Positions 32,301 to 42,165 of a stretch of 64,000 bases of DNA are shown in pieces. A program made the translations under genes and the position numbers. The stretch is from Tetradesmus obliquus. Lineage: Eukaryota; Chlorophyta; Chlorophyceae; Sphaeropleales; Scenedesmaceae. The stretch's first letter is position 1; every line of letters begins with the position of its first letter. The notes beneath the pieces were generated by a model. That model saw only the letters and a program-made list of their open reading frames with translations. It had not been told where the DNA came from and ran no database searches. The DNA is taken from assembly GCA_030272155.1 (NCBI GenBank), contig CP126196.1:1054001-1118000 (forward strand), given 5' to 3'.

Positions 32301-35300
32301 CAGCCCTCACTCAGCCGCCGCGCATACTCCTCCATCCACCTGCGGCACACGTGGCACGGCACACGTCAGCGCAAATGAATATCTCTGCTGACAGTACCGC
32401 ACATGCTGGGGCTGACAATAATAATTATAGTCTTCTTGTAAGCCATACCTGATCACATGCTGGGGCTGTACGAATATCTCCAATACATTTGGCATGATGC
32501 TGTGCTCCTTAATTGCAACCGCAATATATGTTTAGTCTCATCATGGTTCGCTGCAGTGCTGCTTACTTGCCTCAGCATGCCGTCACATGTCACCTGCCAC
32601 CTGTCACATGTCACCTCAGCAGGCCGTCACTTGCAGTGCTGCTTACCTCAGCATGCCGTCACATGCACCCGGGTATGTGTCTGCAGCTGGCGCCAGCGGC
32701 CAATCCCTGCTGTGGGGCAGCTTCTGGTATACACCACCGGTGCCAGCATCAAGCACACACACCTGCACAGCAGCAGGCCACAAGAACCAGTCAATGGACA
32801 TTAAGGCGTCATTAGCTTCAAGCAGTGCTGTGGGGCAGCTTCTGATAAACACCGCCGGTGCCAGCATCAAGCACACACACCTGCACAGCAGCAGGCCACA
32901 AGAACCAGTCAATGGACATTGAGGCGTCATTAGCTTCAAGCAGTGCTGTGGGGCAGCTTCGATACACACCGCCGGTGCCAGCATCCAGCACACACACCTA
33001 AGAAACAGCAACAGGATTACATGCACATGCGTACACAGTGAGCCATCAGGAGCGTTGGGCTTTGATGCCGGCCGCATGCAGCACAAACACCTGCACAGCA
33101 ACATACAAAAGTATTCAATGGACAGTGAGGCGTCATAAGCGTCAAGCAGTGCTGTGGGGCAGCTTCTGGTACACACCACCGGTGCCAGCATCCAGCACAC
33201 ACACCTGCACAGCAGCAGGCACGTCTCAGATTTTGCAGTACTGTATGCATCGATCTGCACCGGTATGGCGGGCTGGCAGCATGATCAAGTCAATGGACAG
33301 TAGGCGTCATAAGCTTAGAGCAGTGCTGTGAGGTGGTACTGTCAAATAGTGCTGTAACCGCATATGCAGAACAGATGTCTGCTCGGCACAGTGGTTGCTG
33401 GTGGTGGTGATGTGCATAGTGCAAACGAGTGGCGTGAGCGCCACCACGAACTGTTTGTCAACAAGGCAGTATCCCCCACCCACCTTGTCGTTGGGCTTGA
33501 AGGAGTGTGCAAACACCACATGGTTGCTCGGCAGCAGCGGGTGGCGCGCCCCCATCGGCTGCAACAGCACACAAGCCAGTGCACAGCAACGCAGCGGCGC
33601 AGCAGCAGGGAATGACAATGCAGGTGAGCAACAGATCATGCATAGCTATAGCTATAAAAGCTGGGTGCTGCAGCTGCAGCAGCTGCTGCAGCAGCCTAAG
33701 CCTGGCGTTCCGCCTGCCAATCAGTGGCGCTGCTCAGGTTTGGACAAACACTTTTGCTGGCCGCTTAACGCACATGCTTGCTGCTGCTGGACCTGCCACT
33801 GACCTGGTGCCGAAGCCTCCTGCTGGGTCTGCCACTGGCATCAATCACCAGCTGCGTCTCTCCACCACGACCTGCTGATTTACAGCACCTTGTGTCCCAA
33901 TCATGGCTGCTGCCTCCTGCTGGGCCTGCCACAGACATCAATCCAGCTGCGTCTGTCCACCACGACCTGCTAAGTTACAGCACCTTGTGTCCCAATCATG
34001 GCTGCTGCCACGGCTGCTGCAGCGCCTTGCTCTGTGCACGCATTTGCTGCCTGTACCCGCCCTTACCCTGATGCTCCTGAACAGCGCTGTCTTCTGCACT
34101 AGCTAATGCACCTTGCTGCACCCTAGTTCTCCTGCTGCTGCTGTTGCTGCTACAATTGTTGCTGCAGCCGCAGCACCTTGCTGCATCCAAACAGCCCCAC
34201 TCACCCGGATGCTCCTGAACAGTGCTGTCTTCTGCACCATTTCTTCCAGGCTCTGCAGCGCGTTGCTGGTCACGTGGTCATAAAAGATGAGGCAGCCAAA
34301 CAGGCCCATCAGCAGGTTGGGGGGCGGGCCGCCACTGGCCCCCCGCTGGTGCAGGCGCAGGTCCTGCCCGTTGTGCACCCTGCGGTGCAAGAGAGGCAAG
34401 TATGTATCTGAGCAAGGCGAATATGTGAGCAACAAGTTCTGTGCAAGCAACAGCCGGATCACCAGGATGTGTCAGATTTCACGGGGTGCGGCGCAAGAGG
34501 CATGAAAATATCTCAGGAAAGTATCTGGGCAGTCTGCTTGCTTGTTTGTTTGTTATTGTTGGTGTGCGCAGCAGCACAAGTAGAGTACGTCAGGGGTAGG
34601 TAGATCAGGCAGGCCTGCCTCAGCAGTATGTTGCACAGTCAAGCTGTCATAACAGCGGCGCAGCAGGCTGCACAGCATGACAGCCGCTAATCACGGTGAA
34701 ATGCGCCGGCACAACTGTGAATGCGGCACTGCTATTTGTTGCGACTGCTGCCCTGAGGCTGAGCCATGCCGTTGCAGTTTCAGTTGCAAATTCTCCACCC
34801 GAGCCTTCCTGCAAACGGCTCTCCTCACACCGTTTCATCTAGCAAGATCAAGCACACATGCGGCGCTACTAACCACCTACCTGTAGATGCAGCGCACTGC
34901 CAGGAGCAGCGGATGGCCCGAAATCATGTCCAGCTGCAGATCATGTGCAGCTGCGTCGGCACCCCTGTGTCTGCTGCGTACTCTGTTGCTGTCTTGCTGC
35001 ACCCGCAGCACTGATACCCTTGGACGCACACCCCTGCGGCAGCTGCCAAGCCTCCATCGAGTGCACTGCACCCATGCTGTCCTGCGTCCAATCTTGTACA
35101 TGACACGGTTTCAAGCAGATCAAAGCATGTTCCGCTACTTACCTGTAGATGCAGCGCACAGCGAGGGGCAGCGGATGGCCCAGCTCTGCCTCTGCCTGCG
35201 CCACCTGCTGCGCTGTGGCCCCTGGGTTTAGGGTTGCCAGGATCTGCGGGGAGTGCTGCTGCAGGTAGGCCTCGATGCGCCGCCAGCAGGCCAGTGTGCG

Positions 35301-35917
35301 GGCCAGCAGCGGTCCTGCCACGTCAGCGTATGCTGTGTGCCATGCTGCATATGCAGCCCTGCAGGAAATGGCTGGGAATTATAGTTTTGAGTGTGTCGGT
35401 GGTGGATGGGACTGATACAAGGCAGAATGCGGGCGATTGTGTGCATTGTGTGGTGGTGGGATCTGAAACATGGTGTGACCATGGCAGGAGTCTGCTTCGT
35501 TGCTGCGGTGATCATCCTAATCCTGGCAGATCTTTCAGGGTAAAGCAAAAGCAGCGTTGAGCTGCTGCGCTGTTTGTGTCGCTGCAGCAGCTGGGTCAGC
35601 AACTTGGACTCCCACAGCAAGTCCTAGGACCAAACCCTAGCCTGACATGCAGGTGTCTGCTGCTTGGCACCAGCAGCACTCAAGCCGTTTCCTGCAAGGC
35701 AAACCTGCCTGTATGTTGCTGCTTCGGATCCATCTGGCGCAGCGGCGCTGCTTGCCGCATAGTCCGCTGCTAGGTGTGGCTTCCACACAGCATTGTCCCC
35801 AGCTACGCTGTTCCAAAGTGGGTGTACACAGCTTGCGCATGCGCAGTCTTTCGGGGTCAGAAACGAAAACACGCGCAGCAAGCAAGCAATCTCCAAGTCG
35901 TTGAATGCTGTCTCCAT
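25566..35917 (-). CDS. F-box / SMI1-KNR4 / ApaG protein (SKIP16 or FBXO3 type)
   Basis: Exons right to left: 35709-35917, 35143-35358, 34205-34379, 33484-33558, 32647-32762, 32248-32339, one near 31818-31930, and 25566-26486. The first encodes an F-box (FNDLEIACLLRVFSFLTPKD and following CVHPLW). The next give a SMI1/KNR4-like domain (WRRIEAYLQQHSPQILATLN; LPLAVRCIYRVHNGQDLR; GLFGCLIFYDH). The last encodes an ApaG domain: VLVPQESRQGRLMFTYSVKF, then after a long Gln/Ser/Ala insert CQLETRHWRILDSKG, GVVGLFPLLVPDGEEFSYAS and MEGSFSF. Such proteins are SCF ubiquitin-ligase substrate receptors; the target is unknown. Phases agree from exon 1 to 32248-32339 if the first intron uses a GC donor. The junction around 31.8 kb is unresolved. 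The last intron, about 5.3 kb, contains a complete gene on the opposite strand. Confidence 0.85.
27098..30706 (+). CDS. Secreted Lys/Pro/Ala/Thr-rich modular protein, nested in an intron
   Basis: Exons 27098-27284, 27465-27525, 27783-28484, 28611-28730, 28969-29187, 29463-29696 and 30040-30706 give 729 residues in perfect phase. It starts with a signal peptide (MKTALLLAVACLALCACVRA). Exon 3 is rich in Thr/Pro/Ala and then AKPKPAA repeats. Exons 4-7 are versions of one module: NAGQPTLRTTQAVKKPAQ, a Thr/Pro/Lys stretch, RRPANKAAPKPAPRKPAA, and RGLLQEATPDAVEAVDASMP. The C-terminal ~130 residues are Asn/Pro/Lys/Gln-rich and very basic. An extracellular-matrix or cell-wall role is inferred; the tails resemble histone H1, but the signal peptide argues against a nuclear protein. 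Exons 4-6 begin and end in the same phase, so modules can be added without frame change. It lies inside the last intron of the F-box/ApaG gene on the opposite strand. Confidence 0.85.
30707..31817. other. Intron sequence of the F-box gene and 3' flank of the nested gene
   Basis: Holds short CTGCTGCAAGATG-type direct repeats at 30720-30870, and an ATTACATTA/TTATTTA-rich patch near 31586-31630. No further gene recognised. Confidence 0.4.
31870..32310 (-). repeat. Three copies of the YGGCESDSSVKGP exon segment
   Basis: The segment encoding WYGGCESDSSVKGPLE occurs at about 32262-32310 (within exon 32248-32339), 32087-32125 and 31876-31920. Two copies keep a GAGGCAG-GTG donor. The leftmost continues as CMLPKHVALPLTDPC, which resembles the following part of plant SKIP16 proteins, so the functional exon may combine features of more than one copy. 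Confidence 0.85.
32640..33330 (-). repeat. 118-bp-period array of the VCVLDAGTGG exon
   Basis: The real exon is 32647-32762. Copies of its acceptor and first ~50 nt recur with the CTGTGGGGCAGC marker at 32709, 32827, 32945 and 33152 (spacing 118, 118 and 207). A further trace of the linking intron part lies near 33292-33330. Units consist of intron 3' end plus exon start. Confidence 0.9.
34070..34108 (-). repeat. Echo of the end of exon 34205-34379
   Basis: About 130 bp downstream of the real donor the sequence for CAGAAGACAGC...AGGAGCATC recurs, followed by a GTAAGG donor. It corresponds to the KTALFRSIR exon end. Confidence 0.8.
34880..34925 (-). repeat. Echo of the end of exon 35143-35358
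   Basis: Encodes GHPLLLAVRCIYR followed by a GTAGGT donor; the real exon end is GHPLPLAVRCIYR with GTAAGT. It lies about 260 bp downstream. Confidence 0.88.
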
Positions 35918-36488
35918 GCTGTTCTGCTTCCTGAAGGAGCACGGGCCAGTAATGCTGCTACTGCTGTGCCAGCTCAGCTGCTGCTGCTGCTGCTGCTGTC
36001 GCTTTCCAACCTCAAAGCGGTGCTGCAGCAGTGTACTGCCTTGATTTGCTGTAAGGGTTTTAAAAGAAAGCCTGTAACAGCGTTACGGCGTCTGATCAAG
36101 CTGAGAGAATGTAGTAGAGGTCAGTGCTCAGGCTGGAAAAGTTTGAGCAGGGCGAGAATGTGAACGAACGCATAGAAACGCTGTCGAACCTCATAGATCT
36201 ATGGCTTAGAAACGTGTTTGCGTGTCTAAACGTCGTGCTACGCTACGCCAGAGTTAATGACACAAGCCCCAAGCCCAAGCATGCATTGCCCGTCACTGCT
36301 GGTTTGCACTGCGCATACAGCGGCGTATTCGATTGTTTGTATTGGTGTGGCTGTCTTTGACGCTTAATAGGCAGCAGCTGTCGCTCATTGCGTTTGTCGG
36401 CTTTCTTGTGTGTCACTCTGCACAGCGACTCAAAACGCCTGCTCAAAAGTTGCAGTTTCTGTCGATCGAATAGATCAATACAAACAGC
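35918..36488. promoter_or_regulatory. Divergent promoter region, F-box/ApaG gene and eRF3
   Basis: About 570 bp separate two start codons on opposite strands. A (CTG)7 tract lies near 35979-36000. No core element can be named with confidence. Confidence 0.45.
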
Positions 36489-37727
36489 ATGGGAGACTCC
36501 TGGGAGGATCAGGCAGACGACGGAGTGCCACCTCCCCCACCACCTAGGCCTTCCTTCAATGTGAATGCCCCTTCCTTTGTGCCCCGATTCAATGCCCCAT
36601 CTTTCGTGCCTGGGCAGGCATTTGTGCCTCCACCACCACCTCCTAGGGCAGGGGGCCAGCCACCCCCACCACCCCCGCCAGCAGCAGCAGTAGCAGCAGC
36701 ACCGCAGCAGCAGCCCCTGCCGCCCCCACCCGCGGCGCCAGCAGCACCGCAGCCACCACCAGCAGCAGAGCAGCCGAGCAGTAGCTCGCCTGAGCCAGCT
36801 GCTGAGCCGGAGCAGCCTGCCAGCAGCAGCCCAGCAGCAGAGTCAGCGCCAGCTGAGGATGGCGCAGCAGCAGCAGATGAGCTGGCCAGCAAGGCAGAGC
36901 AGCTCAAGTTAGAAGAGCAGCAGCAGCCCCCACGGGAAGAGGAGCCTATCGAGGAAATCCCGCCAGTGGACCAGGGCCGCGTAATGGAGGCCTACAAGAA
37001 GCTCATGGCAGAGGACCCTCGCGACCACCTGAACGTAGTGTTCATCGGGCACGTGGATGCGGGCAAGTCAACGCTGGGCGGTCAAATCCTCTTCCTCACG
37101 GGTGGCGTGGACAAGCGCACGATTGAGAAGTATGAGCGCGAGGCGAAGGACAAGAACCGCGAGAGCTGGTACATGGCCTACATCATGGACACGAACGAGG
37201 AGGAGCGCGTGAAGGGTATCACTGTGGAGGTCGGACGTGCAAAGTTTGAGACGGAAGCACGCCGCTATACCATCCTGGACGCGCCCGGGCACAAGAACTA
37301 CGTGCCCAACATGATCATGGGTGCAGCACAGGTGGGTGGGGTTCAGGGCTGTAGCTGTCCTGCAAGCATCAGCAGCAGCATATTGTTGCTTTTCGGTGAT
37401 TAGATAGATTAAGCATAAGCAAGATCATGGATAGGCAGCACAGCAGCAGCTCCTTGGTAGCCTGGGTGGCAGCAACAGGCACCGCTGCTGCAGGCAGTAC
37501 AATGGCAGTACAAGCGGTTGGGCCAGGTGGTGGATTGCAACAGCCTTGCTGTCTATGCCTGTTATAGTCTTATCAGCAGTTGAAAACATACTTCAGCAAT
37601 GTGCACTTATACATTCAGCAAGCACACGTCATCCTGTAGCAGGAAGCCAATCTCTTAGCGTGCAAGGCTGGCAGTGCTGCAGCACATCGACCTCTTGCTG
37701 CTGCTGCTGCTGCTGCTGCCGCTGCTG

Positions 37728-37765
<38 letters not shown>

Positions 37766-38232
37766 CTGACGTTGCCGTGCTGGTGATCAGCAGCCGTAAG
37801 GGAGAGTACGAGACGGGCTTTGAGAAGGGAGGGCAGACGCGAGAGCACGCGCAGGTGCGCCGTGTGCAGTGTGACATGCGCAGCAAACAACAGCACACAG
37901 CCAGGCCGACACAAAGGCTGCACGGCAGTTGCTGAGAGACACATGCACAGCAGCTAATCAGCTGTGCAGCGAGCTAGAACACTCTTCAGTCACGCTGCAG
38001 CAGTGGGCGGGCAGCGCAGCTGTCGTGTGGGTGACAGCTAAGCAGTTGGCTGCCCTCGACTGCAAGGATGCATGCAATGCACTTCTGTACTAACCAAGCA
38101 CTTGCTGAACCCTCTGCGCCCGCACTGCTGCTGCTGCTGCTGCTGCTTCAACTGCAGCTGGCCAAGACGCTGGGTGTGGTGAAGCTGATCTTGGTGGTCA
38201 ACAAGCTGCACTGACGCATTTGCTGTGCCCGC

Positions 38233-38272
<40 letters not shown>

Positions 38273-40129
38273 CAACTGCAGCTGGCAAAGACGCTGGGCG
38301 TGGTGGATCTGATCGTGGTGGTCAACAAGCTGCACTGATGCACCTGCTGTGCCTGCACTGCTGCTGCTGCTGCTGCTGCTGCTGCAACTGCAGCTAGCCA
38401 AGACGCTGGGCGTGGTGAAGCTGATCGTGGTGGTCAACAAGCTGGACGACCACTCAGTGGCAGAGGACGGCAAGTGGAGCCAGGCACGGTGCGTTGGAGT
38501 TTTGAGAGGCTGTGCATGGGGCAGTGCAGCAGAAGCAGCAGGACGGTTGCCAGGGCAGCAGCAGCAGCAGGAGGACAATTGTCAGGGCAGCAGCAGCAGT
38601 AGCAGCAACGGTGTGCATGTGTGAAAGGCAGGTTGGCAGAGCAAGCTCGTAGGTTAGTGACAAGGCCAGGAGCACTGTCCTGCACCTGCATCAACAGCAA
38701 GTGTCAGCACGCCTAACCCTTTGCATGCATAACCGTGTTGCATCTTAGAACTCTGCCGCCAGCATGTATGTCCCGCTACACTAAGGTGTTGTGGCTGGCA
38801 TTCGCCCGGCCCTGCCAGCAATGTTGTCGCAGCTGTCTGTCATATTTGTCAATTCGTATGTCATTTTCCGAGACAGGTAGTTCCCCTGTTCCAAAACTTG
38901 ACCTCTGCACACACATCCTGCAGGTATGACGAGATTGTCAAGGGCTTGACACCCTTCCTCAACACCTGCGGCTACAACTCCAAAAGGGACTTCTCCGTTC
39001 TCAGCTAACATGTTGTGTCTACGTTGTATAACATTGCCTGCCGCAGGTATGACGAGATCGTCAAGGGCCTCACGCCCTTCCTGAAGACCTGCGGCTACAA
39101 CCCCAAGAAGGACCTCACCTTCATCCCCATCAGCGCGCTGTACGGCCACAATGTGAAGGAGCGAGTGACACCAGATGTGAGTGGAACTGCTGGCAGCTCA
39201 ATGTGCAATATATTGATTAAGCTAGTACTAGTACTACACACTGTCCATGCGTATGAATGCCTGCGCTGTACGGTCACAACGTGAACAGTGCGTGACGCCA
39301 GACGTGAGTGGGTGGTTGGAGCAGCAGCAGCAGCAGCAGCCACCATCAGCACACTGCACTGGCTGGGCGCATGTGCATACAATGCCCGTACATGATTACC
39401 AGTTGCATGGTTCTGTCCCTGTAACACCTGCCTGCTTGCCTGCTGCCTGATGATCTACCTCTGCCTGCTTGCCTGTCTGCCTTTGTTCGATGGGTGTTCA
39501 GGTGTGCGGCTGGTACGATGGCCCCACCCTGTTTGAGACGCTAGACACAGTCGAGGTGCAGCAGCGGTGAGCAGCAGAGGACAGGCAGGCATAGGAGTGT
39601 TGTCTGACGGCGGCAGCAGCAGCAGCAGCTAGCAACGGCTTGGCCCTGCCAGCACACAGCAGGTGCAGCAGGTGTCTGCAGGCTGCAGCAGCGGTGCTCA
39701 GCAGGGCTGCTCAGCAGGGCACAAGCACGGAATTGGTGTCTAGCTGCTTGATATTGCCTATCTGCTGCGTCTGTGATGCTGGCTTTTGCTCTAACATCAG
39801 CGCTGACGAACTTTATGCTGCTGCTGCCTCTGCTGCTGTTACCACCAGCGAGCCCACCGCGCCCTTCCGCATGCCCATTGTGGACAAGTACCGCGACATG
39901 GGCACCATGGTCATGGGCAAGAGCGAGGCGGGGCTGGTGCAGATAGGCGACGTGCTGCAGGTGGGGCTGGCAGGCAGAATGTATAGGCCAGCTGTGCAGT
40001 CAAAGCAGAAAGTTGCCTACTCAGCTGCCCGTGGAGGTGGACGGCATCTTGTCTGACTTCTGCGGCTGCTGCGGCTGCTCCTGCTGCTGCTGCTGTTGCT
40101 GCTGCTGGTGCTATTTGTCTCACATCTGC

Positions 40130-40180
<51 letters not shown>

Positions 40181-41141
40181 CTGCACCAGGTGATGCCCAA
40201 CAAGCTGCGGGTCAAGGTGGAGGGCATCTTCAGGGATGAGCAGGAGAGCACCGCAGCAAAGGCGGGAGAGAACCTGCGCCTGCGCATCTCAGGTGCGTGC
40301 GTGCGGTGTGGCTGCATGAGGCCTGGCAGGTGACTTGAGGGCCAGCCAGCACGCCACTCAGCTAGGTGGCTGCTGTATTGATCTGTCTTGGGCAGCGCTG
40401 AGTTGCAGCGTCACATCGCCAGCTGTCCTGGTAAACTTTTGCGAGTGTTTGTGTGCCTGCAGGGCCGTTGTTACACGTCAGCTACGCATGACGCCGTCCC
40501 TCCTGGTACGCCTGCCTGTGTATGCACACGCCAAGTTGTTGGCTCACTGCACCATGTTGCACTCTTCACCCCTCAGCAGGCCAAGCCTCGTAGCTGCTCT
40601 TCACCCGCGCACTGCTCCTGCCGCCTTTGCTGCAGGCGCTGAGGAGGGTGACGTGCAAACGGGCTTTGTGCTGTGCAGCATCAGCAACCCAGTGCCCATG
40701 GTGAGCACCTTTGAGTGCCAGCTGGTCATCCTGGAGCTGCTGGAGCACAACCCCATCTTCACAGTGGGATACAGGTCAGTGGGAAGTTCATGGTGTGAAG
40801 TTCATAGTCACATGGTGAACAAGGTCGTGCAGTGTATGCATGTTGTGGTCATCCTGGAGCTGCTGGAGCACAAGCGCATCTTCACAGTGGGCTACTGTGG
40901 AAACTTCACATTGGGGTTCTGGTGTGAACTTGTGCCAACAAGAACTTCACAGTGTGGGAAGTTCATGGGCGCATGTTGTGCGAGAGTGTGACGCGCAAGC
41001 AGGCTGGCTGTCTTGGCTGTGGTGGCGCACAAACTGAAAAGGTAAACGGAGTTTTGTTTCTCTCTAGCTGGGGCCTGTTCCTCTGCGTATGAGCTGTGCA
41101 GCATCACCCTGCTGTGCACAATGGATCCTTGCTGTAACATC

Positions 41142-41173
<32 letters not shown>

Positions 41174-41686
41174 AGGAGTGTGCTGCACATTCACACCATT
41201 GTGGAGGAGTGTGAGGTGACCAAGCTGGTGCATGCAGTGGACATGAAGACCAAGGAGCCCAAGAAGGTGAGCAGGCGGCATACTTGTGTTATTTAACAGT
41301 CATAGTGACATGTGACAGTGTAACATCTGAGTGTGAGTGGTGAACACGCTGGTGCACTCTGTGGACATGAAGACCAAGGAGTTCAAGACGGTGACATGCA
41401 TTTGCGATAGATAGTATAACATGACCACCGCATCACCATGAGGAAGCCCCCCAATCCTTTCTCAACTCTGAAACCACTGTGTAACTGGCTTTTTACTCAT
41501 TTTTCACATCCCCAACAGGTCAAGTACGTCAAGTCTGGGGCCATGTGTGTGTGCCGCATCACCATGGAGAAGCCCGTGTGCATCGAGACGTTTGCCGACC
41601 TACCCGCCATGGGCCGCTTCACGCTGCGCGATGAGGGCCGCACCATCGCCATCGGCAAGGTCACCAAGCTGCCCAAGAATCACTAA
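36489..41686 (+). CDS. eRF3: Eukaryotic translation release factor 3 (GTPase)
   Basis: Ten exons: 36489-37331, 37765-37854, 38394-38488, 39047-39176, 39502-39566, 39849-39960, 40190-40292, 40636-40774, 41176-41266 and 41519-41686, giving 611 residues with all phases agreeing. Residues 1-~170 are a Pro/Ala/Ser-rich extension with FNAPSFVPG-like short repeats. This precedes the GTPase domain: P-loop GHVDAGKST, switch GITVEVG, DAPGH and [20 protein letters not shown] and [17 protein letters not shown] are diagnostic of eRF3 rather than eEF1A or Hbs1. Beta-barrel domains follow ([20 protein letters not shown] to [11 protein letters not shown]). eRF3 delivers eRF1 to ribosomes at stop codons and couples GTP hydrolysis to peptide release. 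The N-terminal extension is not Gln/Asn-rich as in yeast Sup35. Most introns contain echoes of adjacent exon edges. Confidence 0.97.
37693..37764 (+). repeat. (CTG)n tract forming an eRF3 intron 3' end
   Basis: A nearly continuous CTG tract of about 70 nt, with a few interruptions, runs directly into the acceptor CCAG of exon 37765-37854. Confidence 0.9.
38100..38393 (+). repeat. Two echoes of the NKLD exon start in the eRF3 gene
   Basis: Two units of about 121 bp, each a (CTG)n run, CAACTGCAG and about 60 nt of exon, precede the real exon at 38394. They encode [18 protein letters not shown] and [18 protein letters not shown], each then a stop. The real exon reads [20 protein letters not shown], so both echoes diverge just before the Asp of the G4 motif. 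Confidence 0.95.
38920..39308 (+). repeat. Echoes on both sides of eRF3 exon 39047-39176
   Basis: At 38926-39000 a copy of the exon start ([18 protein letters not shown]) follows its own CTGCAG acceptor. At 39258-39308 a copy of the exon end (LYGHNV...VTPD, with small changes) is followed by a GTGAGTGG donor. Confidence 0.92.
40020..40060 (+). repeat. Echo of part of eRF3 exon 40190-40292
   Basis: Encodes [12 protein letters not shown], matching [12 protein letters not shown] in the following exon, about 170 bp upstream. Confidence 0.65.
40117..40189 (+). repeat. (CTG)n tract forming an eRF3 intron 3' end
   Basis: About 20 CTG units, with one TTG, end in CTGCACCAG, the acceptor of exon 40190-40292. 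Confidence 0.9.
40845..40910 (+). repeat. Echo of the end of eRF3 exon 40636-40774
   Basis: Encodes [17 protein letters not shown], a near copy of [17 protein letters not shown] at the end of the preceding exon. Confidence 0.92.
41330..41460 (+). repeat. Echoes in the last eRF3 intron
   Basis: At 41336-41395 the codons [14 protein letters not shown] plus a GTGACA donor-like site repeat the end of exon 41176-41266. At 41425-41455 CGCATCACCATG...AAGCCCCC repeats a fragment of the next exon (CRITMEKPV region). Confidence 0.85.
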
Positions 41687-42165
41687 GGACTCAGCAGCAA
41701 CAGCAGCAGCGGCAGGCGGTTGAGGCACAGCTGCAGGCGGCACAGTTGCCAAGTTGCCCAAGAACCACTGAGCAGCAGCAGCAGCAGCAGGTGGTTGAGG
41801 CAGTGCTGTGGGCCATTTGAGGCAGTGCTGTGGGCCATTTGAGGCAGTGCTGCAGGCAGCGGGGTCACCAAGCTGCCCAAGAATCACTGAGCGGCAGCAG
41901 CAGCAGCAGCAATAGAAGGGATCCAGCAGCAGAAGCAGCAGCAGCACCAGCAGCAGCAGGCAGTTGAGGCAGTGCTGTGGCCCTTTTGAGGCAGTGCTGC
42001 AGGCCTCAAGGCACCAAGCTGCCCACAAACCACTGAGCAGCAGCAGCAACATGGCAATAGCAGCAGCAGCTGCTGCAGCGAGCTTTGAAGCAGTGCTGTG
42101 GGCTGCTTGAGGCCGTGCTGCAGGTGGCAAGATTGCCAAGTCTCCCCAAGGCAACTGAGCAGGGC
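41687..42165 (+). repeat. Four echoes of the eRF3 terminal codons past the stop
   Basis: Copies of the last codons (KVTKLPKNH-stop) recur after the real stop, ending near 41770, 41889, 42033 and 42160. They are linked by CAG-rich sequence and a 22-bp GAGGCAGTGCTGTGGGCCAT repeat at 41789-41850. Each copy keeps a CACTGA- or AACTGA-type stop. Confidence 0.92.
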
